Below are positions 24,832-32,264 of a stretch of DNA of 64,000 nt, in pieces. The position numbers were made by a program, and so were the translations under genes. The stretch spans positions 9,137,605 to 9,201,604 of the forward strand of contig NZ_KB913032.1 in assembly GCF_000384215.1 (NCBI RefSeq). Reading direction: 5' to 3'. The notes under the pieces are model-generated. The model did not search any database. It was given only the letters and a program-made list of their open reading frames with translations, and was not told the DNA's origin. Within the stretch, counting starts at the first letter, position 1, and each line of letters opens with the position of its first letter. Source of the DNA: Amycolatopsis alba DSM 44262 (GTDB taxonomy: Bacteria; Actinomycetota; Actinomycetes; Mycobacteriales; Pseudonocardiaceae).

Positions 24832-25395
24832 GTGACCGCGATGACGTCAGTACCCGATCTCTTCCGTGAAGCCGTCGCGGCGTTGCAATCGGTCCGGCCC
24901 CGCCCCGAAGTCCAGCTGGAGACGATGCGCCCGCCGCAGCGTCTGGCGCCGTGGTCCTACGCGGTCAGCTGTGAGGTGGAAGGTCCGGCGGACGTACTGG
25001 CGTCGGGGCGGCTGGTGCTGCTGCACGATCCGGAAGGCCAGGAAGGCTGGGACGGGGTCCTGCGGCTGGTCATGTACGTCCGCGCGGAACTCGACCGGGA
25101 ACTGGCGACCGATCCCTTCCTTCCCGCCGTCGGCTGGTCGTGGCTGACCGACGCACTGGAGAGCTCGGGTGCGGAGTGGACGGCGCTGGGCGGCACGGTC
25201 ACCGAGACGTCGTCGGCCCGCTTCGGTGACATCTCCGGCCCCTCCCGCACCGATGATCTGGAACTGCGGGCGTCCTGGACGCCGACCGACGCCGCGCTGC
25301 GGCCGCACGGGCAGGCCTTCTGCCAGGTGATGGCGAGCGTCGTCGGGCTTCCGCCGGTCGGCGTGACACTCTTCGAGCAGCGCCAGTCCTCCTGA
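24832..25395 (+). CDS. DUF3000 family protein
   Basis: 187 aa (GTG 24832; ATG 24841 is an in-frame alternative). It matches the actinobacterial DUF3000 family: VPDLFREAVAALQSVRPRPE, PPQRLAPWSYAVSCEVEG, GRLVLLHDPEGQEGWDGVLR, VGWSWLTDALESSGAEWTAL and a C-terminal QVMASVVGLPPVGVTLFEQ. Function is unknown. In my memory of other actinobacteria it stands between hemE and a response regulator followed by ribonuclease D, as here, so the block is conserved. Divergent from hemE. A perfect palindrome follows 13 bases after the stop. Confidence 0.88.
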   Translation: MTAMTSVPDLFREAVAALQSVRPRPEVQLETMRPPQRLAPWSYAVSCEVEGPADVLASGRLVLLHDPEGQEGWDGVLRLVMYVRAELDRELATDPFLPAVGWSWLTDALESSGAEWTALGGTVTETSSARFGDISGPSRTDDLELRASWTPTDAALRPHGQAFCQVMASVVGLPPVGVTLFEQRQSS

Positions 25396-25408
25396 CTCGC
25401 TCTCGCAA

Positions 25409-25463
25409 GTCCGTGAAGGCCTCCTTGAGGGACTCAGAGTCCCTCAAGGAGGCCTTCACGGAC
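25409..25463. repeat. 55-base perfect palindrome (GTGAAGGCCTCC subfamily)
   Basis: Arms of 27 bases (25409-25435 and 25437-25463) pair without a mismatch around one central A. The centre is GACTC-A-GAGTC. It is nearly the same as the element at 37448, differing by paired changes that keep the stem. It follows the DUF3000 stop by 13 bases and is probably a terminator-like hairpin. Confidence 0.85.
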
Positions 25464-25593
25464 TGGTAGCCCCGTCTCGACACGCCGGAATCCCACCAAT
25501 CGAGACATAGCATTCGGGTTATCTTGCGATTTCCGGCCATCTAGCACCGCTAGGAATGCTGCCGATACTAAAGGTCCCTTGCTCCCGCCCTCG

Positions 25594-25650
25594 GATCCGT
25601 GAAGGCCTCCTTCCCTACCCTCAAGGTAGGCAAGGAGGCCTTCACGGATC
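25594..25650. repeat. Second palindrome of the same subfamily
   Basis: 26-base arms (25594-25619, 25625-25650) with one mismatch around the loop CTCAA. The outer part has the same GTGAAGGCCTCCTT core as the element 130 bases upstream; the inner part differs (CCCTACC / GGTAGG). Confidence 0.8.
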
Positions 25651-26318
25651 GCCACCCCGGACGCGGAGACGCCGCGAAGCGACCAGGAGCGCCTTCGCTT
25701 ACCCCATTCGCGGGCCCCTGAGAGCACCCGTACGCCACCGAAGGGCGCTTCAGGGCCATCTGGACTAGACCAGCTCCCACCTGCGCGGAGCCGTCCGCAC
25801 AGAGGTCTGGACCACCCCGTTCGTGCTAGGCGCATCGTCACCGTCCGCAACAAGATCAAGTCGACCGAAAACACCCCCGAGGACACCTCGAAACGCCTCC
25901 GGAGCGTTACCATCACGGTCACCCAGCGAAGCGATCATGACCCTCCGCGAAGTTGATCAAGCCCCATGCCGGAGGCGGTTTCCGGCCTCGGACACACTGT
26001 CCTCCAAGGCTCCCGAGCAGAGGCACCGGCAGGTGCACGACCCATCTGCACAGTCGGATGGACCCCGGTAACCCCAGTGCATCGTGTTCTTTCGGCGATG
26101 CGTTAGCCACCTGCTGTGTACTAGCCCGATCGTGTTACAACGAACTCCCTGAGTAACTACTCGTTTGAGATAGATACCCATTCGATCCCCCCGTGAAGGC
26201 CTCAGGACGGCTACAGTGCCATCGACGACACCACTTTCGGTCTAAAGCTGGCGCGGCTAAACGGCCGAAAGTCCCGGTGCCGGTCGGGGGGCACGACCGA
26301 CTCCAGGGAGGTAGTGAC
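25651..26318. other. Long leader upstream of the response regulator; no gene seen
   Basis: About 670 bases with lower GC than the surroundings. Open frames across it lack codon bias, ribosome sites and family resemblance, and several run through the palindromes. The right end (26306-26312, GGGAGGT) is the ribosome site of the next gene. The rest probably holds its promoter and a long untranslated leader. I see no known riboswitch. Confidence 0.4.
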
Positions 26319-27035
26319 GTGGCTACCGTCGGCATTTCTCAGGCCGTCCGATCCACGCCAGCCGGTTCATTGCCGGCGAGCATGGTTCCGCACCCGCGGG
26401 AAGAGCTTTTTTCCGTGTTGGTGGTCGATGACCACCCACTGTTGAGGGAGGCAATCTCAGCAAGACTCGCACAGATGGGTGCGGGCACCGTCCACGAGGC
26501 CGCCACGGTGGCCGAGGCGAGGGCGCGAGCACAGGCCACCGGGCCTTGTGATCTGGCGATCCTCGATCTCGGACTGCCGGATGGCAGCGGCATCGAGCTG
26601 GTTACGGAACTCCGTAGCCACGGCTGGCCTCGAGTAGTGGTGCTCGCTTCATCAGACGACCCGTACGCGGTCAGGTCGGCGTTCCAGGCCGGCGCCCAGG
26701 CATACCTGCTCAAGTCGGCATCGCCGGTCGTAGTGACCGACGGCGTCCGCAGGGTGCTCGAGGGCGGCGTCTACGCGGACCCGAGCGTCGCACCGGTCCT
26801 GGCCACCGGCACACGGGTAGCCGGCACCGACAACACCCCGCGCGAGCTTTCGGCGCGCGAGGTCGAGGTGCTGCAGCTCGTCGCCGACGGCCAGAGCAAC
26901 AAGGAGATCGGTGAGGAACTCAGCCTCTCCGCTCTCACCGTGAAATCCCACCTCTCCCGCATCGGGCGCAAGCTCGGCACGGGTGACCGGGCTCAGATGG
27001 TGGCGCTGGCGATGCGTGCCGGCGTGATCCGCTGA
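26319..27035 (+). CDS. LuxR/NarL-type response regulator
   Basis: 238 aa. Receiver domain with VLVVDDHPLLREAI (acid pair), phosphoacceptor Asp in CDLAILDLGLPDGSG, and the Lys in AYLLKSASPVV. The LuxR helix-turn-helix is ELSAREVEVLQLVADGQSNK, EIGEELSLSALTVKSHLSRI. The GTG at 26319 follows GGGAGGTAGTGAC, an excellent ribosome site, and gives a 25-residue leader before the receiver. No sensor kinase gene is adjacent, so it is an orphan. Placement between DUF3000 and ribonuclease D is shared with other actinobacteria as I recall. Confidence 0.93.
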   Translation: MATVGISQAVRSTPAGSLPASMVPHPREELFSVLVVDDHPLLREAISARLAQMGAGTVHEAATVAEARARAQATGPCDLAILDLGLPDGSGIELVTELRSHGWPRVVVLASSDDPYAVRSAFQAGAQAYLLKSASPVVVTDGVRRVLEGGVYADPSVAPVLATGTRVAGTDNTPRELSAREVEVLQLVADGQSNKEIGEELSLSALTVKSHLSRIGRKLGTGDRAQMVALAMRAGVIR

Positions 27036-27103
27036 CAAAGGCGAACTGCCCTGCGGGGCGGGCGGACCAGGCGCGGCCCGCTCGTCCCGTAGGGTCTTCA
27101 CCT

Positions 27104-28372
27104 ATGGAAGGCGACCACCCCGGAGATTCACAGGCAGACCCGAAGACCGGCACCGATGACACCGGTGGACCGGTTCTGCTGCGTGAGCCCGCCGAGGGCA
27201 CTCCGCCGGTGATCGCCGACGCGACAGCCCTCGCTGAAGCCTGCGCGAAGATCGCGGGTGGCAGCGGGGCCATCGCCGTGGACACCGAACGCGCGTCCGG
27301 CTACCGATACTGGCCGAAGGCCTATCTCGTGCAGCTGCGCCGCGAAGGTGCCGGCTCCTTCCTCATCGACCCCATTCCGCTCGAGGGACAGCTCGAACCC
27401 CTCGCGGAAGTGCTCAACGGCGCCGAATGGGTGTTGCACGCGGCCTCTCAGGACCTGCCGTGCCTCGCCGAACTCGACCTGCACCCGAAGAGCCTGTTCG
27501 ACACCGAACTCGCCGGACGGCTCGCCGGATACGAACGGGTCGCCCTCGGCACCCTCGTCGAACTCCTCCTCGGCTACCAGCTGGAGAAGGGGCACAGTGC
27601 CGCCGACTGGTCGAAGCGCCCGCTTCCCGTCGACTGGCTGAACTACGCCGCCCTCGACGTCGAGCTGCTCAACGAACTGCGCGAGAAGCTCGAAGCCGAC
27701 TTGGCAGGCCAAGGCAAGCTCGAATGGGCTCAGCAGGAATTCGAGGCCGTCCGCACCGCTCCGCCGCCCGCCCCGCGGGCCGAGCCGTGGCGCCGGACGT
27801 CCGGGGTGCACAAGATCCGGAGCGCCCGCGGTCTCGCCGCCGTCCGCGAACTGTGGCAGGCGCGGGACGAACTCGCCCGCAAACGCGACCGCGCGCCGAG
27901 CCGGATCCTGCCCGACAGCGCGATCATCAACGCCGTCACCGCGGACCCGAAGACCGTCGAGCAGCTGCAGGCACTGCCCGTGTTCAGCGGCCGGGTCCAG
28001 CGCAAGTACACCGCGAGCTGGCTGCGGCATCTGCAGGCCGCCCGCGCGCTCCCCGCCGACGAACTGCCCACCCCCGCGCAGCAGACCGACGGCCCGCCGC
28101 CGGTGAACCGCTGGTCGGACAAGGACCCCGACGCCGCCGCCCGGCTCTCGGCCGCCCGCGCGGCGCTGGCCGCGATCGCGGAGGACCGGCGGCTGCCGGT
28201 GGAGAACCTGCTGCTGCCGGAACTGGTGCGCCGCACCTGCTGGCGTCCGCCCGCGGATCTGAGCGAGGACAGCGTCGCCCAGGTCCTCCGCGACGCCGGG
28301 GCCCGGCCGTGGCAGATCGAGCTGACCGTGGCGGCGCTGAGCAAAGCGCTCCACGCCACCGCGGCCGCCTGA
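27104..28372 (+). CDS. rnd: Ribonuclease D
   Basis: 422 aa 3'-5' exoribonuclease for tRNA and small RNA trimming. DEDD motifs: AIAVDTERASGYRYW (D, E), VLHAASQDLPCLAEL (D), DTELAGRLAGYERVALGTLV, and WLNYAALDVELLNEL (D with Tyr). The C-terminal half carries the HRDC helices (HKIRSARGLAAVRELWQARD, RILPDSAIINAV). Acidic N-terminal leader of about 35 residues. It follows the response regulator by 68 bases and is followed by a repeat-rich hairpin. Confidence 0.95.
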   Translation: MEGDHPGDSQADPKTGTDDTGGPVLLREPAEGTPPVIADATALAEACAKIAGGSGAIAVDTERASGYRYWPKAYLVQLRREGAGSFLIDPIPLEGQLEPLAEVLNGAEWVLHAASQDLPCLAELDLHPKSLFDTELAGRLAGYERVALGTLVELLLGYQLEKGHSAADWSKRPLPVDWLNYAALDVELLNELREKLEADLAGQGKLEWAQQEFEAVRTAPPPAPRAEPWRRTSGVHKIRSARGLAAVRELWQARDELARKRDRAPSRILPDSAIINAVTADPKTVEQLQALPVFSGRVQRKYTASWLRHLQAARALPADELPTPAQQTDGPPPVNRWSDKDPDAAARLSAARAALAAIAEDRRLPVENLLLPELVRRTCWRPPADLSEDSVAQVLRDAGARPWQIELTVAALSKALHATAAA

Positions 28373-28407
28373 CCGGATCACGATCACCCGTACCGATCCG
28401 ACCGTTT

Positions 28408-28483
28408 CGCGTGATCAGATGGACGGCACGTGTGATCAGACGGACGACACGCTCACGAACAGAGTCGTCCATCTGATCACGCG
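28408..28483. repeat. Inverted and direct repeat cluster (GTGATCAGAnGGACG)
   Basis: 18-base arms at 28408-28425 and 28466-28483 pair exactly. Between them lies another forward copy (about 28431-28446, GTGATCAGACGGACG). The core GTGATCAGAnGGACG recurs at 45187-45247 and as TCTGATCACGCGAG at 38242 and 45108. It lies between the convergent ends of rnd and the TetR gene. Confidence 0.7.
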
Positions 28484-28509
28484 AGAGCGCCATCTCGGCT
28501 TGCCCGGCG

Positions 28510-29166
28510 TCAGTCCTCCAGCAGCACCCGCGCGGAGTCGCGCAGTTCGGCATCCGGTTCCCCGAGACCGGCGAGCCTCAGCACGCTGTCGGCACCCTCG
28601 ACGGCGTGCGCCTCGACGTCCAGCTCCGGCTGGTCGCGCCGGACGATCGCGATGCTCTCGACGAGCCCGAACACGAGGTCGGTCCGGATGCCGAGGAGGT
28701 CCCCAGGGACCCCGGCCGCCGCGACGAGCGAGCCGTAGACGCGTTTGAGTTCCGCCCGCTCGGCCCGGAATCGCGCCAGCCTCGGCGAGGAGATCTCCGG
28801 CAGCAGGTACAGGGCGCCGAGGTTGTGCCGCGCGCTGCCGAGCAGATGGATGTCCGCGTAGGCGAGCGCCCACAGCCGCGTGCCGACCGGCGCGAGCTGG
28901 GCCGACAGGCCGCCCGCGACGTCCAGTGACGGCCGGACGGTGTCCTCCAGCAGCGCCGCAAGAATGTCCTCTTTGGACGGAAAGTGGTAGTAGAGCGACG
29001 CCTGGCGCAGTCCCGCGCGTTCGGCGATGGCTCGGGTGGTGGTCGCCGCGTATCCGGCGCCGGTGAACAGCTCCCCCGCGGCGTCCAATACGGCGAGCCG
29101 CGCTTCCCGCTTGCTCGCCGCGGCGCCGCTGGCTCTCGGCCTGCCCACCCCGGTCGTTTTTGTCAT
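28510..29166 (-). CDS. TetR-family transcriptional regulator
   Basis: 218 aa. The N-terminal DNA-binding domain is VLDAAGELFTGAGYAATTTR, AIAERAGLRQASLYYHFPSK, EDILAALL; the rest is the all-helical ligand domain. It is transcribed away from the permease-carboxylase operon across 178 bases, so it probably represses that operon and itself, with the substrate or a product as inducer. A 24-base symmetric site lies between the two genes. Confidence 0.9.
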   Translation of the reverse strand: MTKTTGVGRPRASGAAASKREARLAVLDAAGELFTGAGYAATTTRAIAERAGLRQASLYYHFPSKEDILAALLEDTVRPSLDVAGGLSAQLAPVGTRLWALAYADIHLLGSARHNLGALYLLPEISSPRLARFRAERAELKRVYGSLVAAAGVPGDLLGIRTDLVFGLVESIAIVRRDQPELDVEAHAVEGADSVLRLAGLGEPDAELRDSARVLLED

Positions 29167-29293
29167 CTATCCGATCCTGCCATTTCTCCGGGAAGATCTT
29201 TGTTACGTCCGGTGGTCGGCCCAGGTTACCCAATCCGGTATCTGTTAACACCGCGCTTACCCGGCGGAGATCGGAAGGATCCCGCATGCGCTT

Positions 29294-29317
29294 AATTTCG
29301 GTCAGCCGATCGAAATT
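29294..29317. promoter_or_regulatory. Possible TetR operator upstream of the permease
   Basis: AATTTCG (29294-29300) and CGAAATT (29311-29317) form a symmetric site of 24 bases, 27 bases before the permease start. AT-rich symmetric sites of this size are usual TetR targets. Assignment to the divergent TetR is by position. Confidence 0.45.
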
Positions 29318-29344
29318 CGGCCCTCCAGACAGGAGCCCTCGCAA

Positions 29345-30811
29345 ATGCCCTCCGAAGACCTTTCCGCCTTCGGGTACCGTCAAGAACTACGCCGGACGCT
29401 GGGCGGTTTCTCCGCCTTCGCCGCCGGTTTCTCCTTCGTTTCCATCCTGACCACGGTGTTCCAGCTGTTCGCCTTCGGCTATTCCTTCGGCGACACCCTC
29501 TTCTTCTGGACATGGCCGCTGGTGATCGCCGGGCAATTGCTCGTCGCGCTCAACTTCGCCGAACTCGCCGCCCGATTCCCGCTGGCAGGATCGGTTTACC
29601 AGTGGGCGAAACACCTCTCCCCCGGATTCGCGGGATGGCTCGCCGGCTGGATGATGCTGGTGGGCTGCGTCGTCGCGCTGGCCGGTGCGGCGATCGCGCT
29701 GCAGGTCGTCCTCCCGTCGGTCTGGAGCGGTTTCCAGCTCGTCGGCGGGGATCCGGCGATCACCTCGCCGACCGGCGCCAGCAACGCCGTCCTGCTCGGC
29801 ACCCTGCTGATCATCGTCACCACCGCGATCAACGCGGGCGGCGTGCGGCTCATGGCGCGGATCAACGACATCGGGGTCGCCGCCGAACTCGCCGGCGTCC
29901 TCGTGCTGATCATCGGTCTCGCGCTGTTCGCGGTCCGCGGTCCGCAGGTCGTGCTCCAGCCTGCGGGCGAAAGCCCCGGCGTCGGTGGCGTCCTCGCTTC
30001 GGCGCTGATGGCCGCGTACGTCCTGTACGGCTTCGACACGGCCGCCTCCGTCGCCGAAGAGACCAAGAACGCGCGCCGCACCGCACCTCGCGCCGTGCTC
30101 CGCGCGCTGTTGGTCTCCGGGGTCGGCGGGCTCGCCGTCGTCATCACCGCCCTGATGGCCGCGCCGAGCCTGACCGACGGGCAACTGGCCGGGAAAGGCC
30201 TGCCGTACGTGATCACGGCGGTCTTCGGTGACACGCTCGGCCGGGTCTTCCTCGCCGACGTCGCGATCGCGGTCGTGGTCTGCACCCTGACCATCCAGAC
30301 CGGCACGGTCCGGTTGATCTACGCGATGGCCCGCGACGGCGCCCTGCCCGGCGCCAACCGCCTTTCCGCGGTCAACGCCCGCACCGGCACCCCGATCGCG
30401 CCCGCCGTGCTGTCCGGGGTGCTCGCGATCGGGCTCCTGCTGCTGAATCTCGGCAATCCGACCATCTTCAGCACCATCACCGGCACCTCGGTGGTCGTGG
30501 TCTACCTCGCCTATCTCCTGGTGACCGGACCGCTGTTGATCCGGCGGCGGCAAGGCCGTTTCACCGCGGAACCCGGCCATTTCTCCCTGGGGCGATGGGC
30601 TATTCCGGTCAACGTGGCGGCAGTAGGGTACGGCGCGATGATGATCGTCAACATCGCCTGGCCACGAGCCGACATCTACGACCTGGCGGGCACCGGCTCC
30701 GTCTGGGTCCTGTTGTTCCCGATCGAGTTCGTCGGCGCCGCGCTGCTCACCGGCTATCTCTGCTGGCGCCGCCGCTCCGCGCTCAGCACGGTTCCCGTCC
30801 CCGCGACCTGA
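29345..30811 (+). CDS. APC-family permease
   Basis: 488 aa with about 12 membrane segments of the amino acid/polyamine/organocation family: YRQELRRTLGGFSAFAAGFS, the conserved YGFDTAASVAEETKNARRTA on TM6 to loop, and RLIYAMARDGALPGANRLSA. It heads the carboxylase operon, 11 bases before the next start, so it probably imports the nitrogen substrate (guanidine, urea or an amine). A second permease of the same subfamily starts at 63020. AGGAG lies 12 bases upstream of the ATG. Confidence 0.88.
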   Translation: MPSEDLSAFGYRQELRRTLGGFSAFAAGFSFVSILTTVFQLFAFGYSFGDTLFFWTWPLVIAGQLLVALNFAELAARFPLAGSVYQWAKHLSPGFAGWLAGWMMLVGCVVALAGAAIALQVVLPSVWSGFQLVGGDPAITSPTGASNAVLLGTLLIIVTTAINAGGVRLMARINDIGVAAELAGVLVLIIGLALFAVRGPQVVLQPAGESPGVGGVLASALMAAYVLYGFDTAASVAEETKNARRTAPRAVLRALLVSGVGGLAVVITALMAAPSLTDGQLAGKGLPYVITAVFGDTLGRVFLADVAIAVVVCTLTIQTGTVRLIYAMARDGALPGANRLSAVNARTGTPIAPAVLSGVLAIGLLLLNLGNPTIFSTITGTSVVVVYLAYLLVTGPLLIRRRQGRFTAEPGHFSLGRWAIPVNVAAVGYGAMMIVNIAWPRADIYDLAGTGSVWVLLFPIEFVGAALLTGYLCWRRRSALSTVPVPAT

Positions 30812-30822
30812 AGGAAGGTTCC

Positions 30823-31656
30823 ATGAGCACGACATCGACCACGTACGGCGCTCGCGACCACGCCCGCGCCCAGGCAGGCACGGTGACCGAAGCGATGCCC
30901 GCCATCCCGGCGTCCACCTGGCCGGATCCGCCGTCCGGGATCGACCCGGCGAAACTGGTCTGGGCCGAGACCGTCGCCGGCGGCGGCTACACCCACAAGG
31001 TCCTCGCCCGCGGCACCGAACTGCGGCTGACCGACGTCGAGGGCGACGCCTGCGCGCATCTGCTGCTGTTCAACGCCGATCAGCCGTGGGAGCGGCTGAA
31101 CGTCGCGGACACGGTGAAGGTCCAGTGGAACGCCTATCTCGGCGAAGCCATCGCGCTGCTTTCGGACCAGGCCCGTGTTCTCGCGACCGTCGTCACCGAC
31201 GAGAGCGGCAAGCACGACGCCCTCTGCGGAACGTCCACTGTGGACGGGAACAGCGAACGCTACGGCGACGGCAGCCCTCAGGGCGGCTCGCCTTCGGGAA
31301 ACGCGCTGTTCACCCTGGCCGCCGCCAAACACGGCCTCTTCCCTCGCGATCTGCCGCCGAGCCTGTCCTTCTTCCAGGGCGTCCACGTCGAGACCGACGG
31401 CGGGCTGACGTTCACCGGTTCGGCCGGGCCGGGCAAGTCCGTCGTCCTGCGCACCGAACTCCCGGTCGTCGTCCTGATCGCCAACGTGGCGCATCCGCTC
31501 GACCCGCGCCCGGACTACACGGTCACCCCGCTGCGCGTCCTCGCCCAGCGAAGCGAGCCGTCCACACCGGACAGTCCTGAGTGGACAGCGTCGCCCGAAG
31601 CCCAGCGCGCCTTCGAGAACACCGCCGACTACCTCACCGCCAGGAGCCAGGCATGA
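30823..31656 (+). CDS. DUF1989 protein, urea-carboxylase-associated 2 (carboxyguanidine deiminase subunit)
   Basis: 277 aa. The core is KVLARGTELRLTDVEGDACA, VKVQWNAYLGEAIALLSDQA, RVLATVVTDESGKHDALCG and LFPRDLPPSLSFFQGVHVE. It belongs to the pair of DUF1989 proteins (UAAP1/2) that accompany urea-carboxylase-like genes. Published work shows such a pair form carboxyguanidine deiminase (CgdAB), giving allophanate. Metal-binding Cys/His are present in HDALCG and elsewhere. AAGGAAGG lies 5 bases before the ATG. Overlaps the next gene by ATGA. Confidence 0.85.
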   Translation: MSTTSTTYGARDHARAQAGTVTEAMPAIPASTWPDPPSGIDPAKLVWAETVAGGGYTHKVLARGTELRLTDVEGDACAHLLLFNADQPWERLNVADTVKVQWNAYLGEAIALLSDQARVLATVVTDESGKHDALCGTSTVDGNSERYGDGSPQGGSPSGNALFTLAAAKHGLFPRDLPPSLSFFQGVHVETDGGLTFTGSAGPGKSVVLRTELPVVVLIANVAHPLDPRPDYTVTPLRVLAQRSEPSTPDSPEWTASPEAQRAFENTADYLTARSQA

Positions 31657-32264
31657 CCATCATCTCCGATACCGAGGTCGCCGCACGGGCGCCGTACTCC
31701 ACCGTTCTCCGCAAGGGCGAGACACTCGCGATCATCGACCTCGGCGGCAACCAGGCCGTCGACTTCCTCTGCTACGACGCCGCCGACCCGGCGAAGAGGT
31801 ACAGCGCGGCGACCACGATCTCCGCGCAGCGCAACATCTTCCTCACCACCGGCAGTGTGCTGCGCACCGGGGAGGGCGACCCGTTGCTGACCGTCGTCGC
31901 GGACACCTGCGGGCGGCACGACACGATCGGCGGCGCGTGCAGCAAGGAGTCCAACAGCCTCCGCTACGGCCAGCACACGCGGTACCAGCACGCCTGCGTC
32001 GAGAACTTCCTGACCGAAGGCGCGAAATGGGGCCTCGGCAAACGGGACCTGGTCAGCAACGTCAACTGGTACATGAACGTCCCGGTCGAACAGGACGGCA
32101 CGCTCGGCATCGTCGACGGCATCTCCGCGCCCGGAATGGAAGTGAAACTGCGCGCCGAGACCGACGTCCTGGTGCTGGTGTCGAACTGCCCGCAGATCAA
32201 CAACCCGTGCAACGGTTTCGACCCGACCGCCGTCCGCATGGTCGTCACCGGCGGTGACGCGTGA
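31653..32264 (+). CDS. DUF1989 protein, urea-carboxylase-associated 1 (carboxyguanidine deiminase subunit)
   Basis: 203 aa. TLAIIDLGGNQAVDFLCYDA, RYSAATTISAQRNIFLTTGS, LLTVVADTCGRHDTIGGACS and the Cys/Asn-rich NCPQINNPCNGFDPTAVR are the UAAP1 marks. The conserved Cys and His residues probably bind a metal. ATG overlaps the previous stop; its own stop overlaps the carboxylase GTG by 4 bases, so all three are translated together and probably form one complex or relay. Confidence 0.86.
   Translation: MTIISDTEVAARAPYSTVLRKGETLAIIDLGGNQAVDFLCYDAADPAKRYSAATTISAQRNIFLTTGSVLRTGEGDPLLTVVADTCGRHDTIGGACSKESNSLRYGQHTRYQHACVENFLTEGAKWGLGKRDLVSNVNWYMNVPVEQDGTLGIVDGISAPGMEVKLRAETDVLVLVSNCPQINNPCNGFDPTAVRMVVTGGDA

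Noticed and set aside
25434..25922. Open frame of 162 codons on the minus strand
   Set aside because: It runs through the palindromes, has no ribosome site and resembles no family; its length comes from the repeat sequence.
29167..29344. Guanidine (ykkC-type) riboswitch upstream of the carboxylase operon
   Set aside because: I looked for the conserved ACGR and GGG blocks and the paired stems and did not find a convincing arrangement; a symmetric TetR-like site explains control better.
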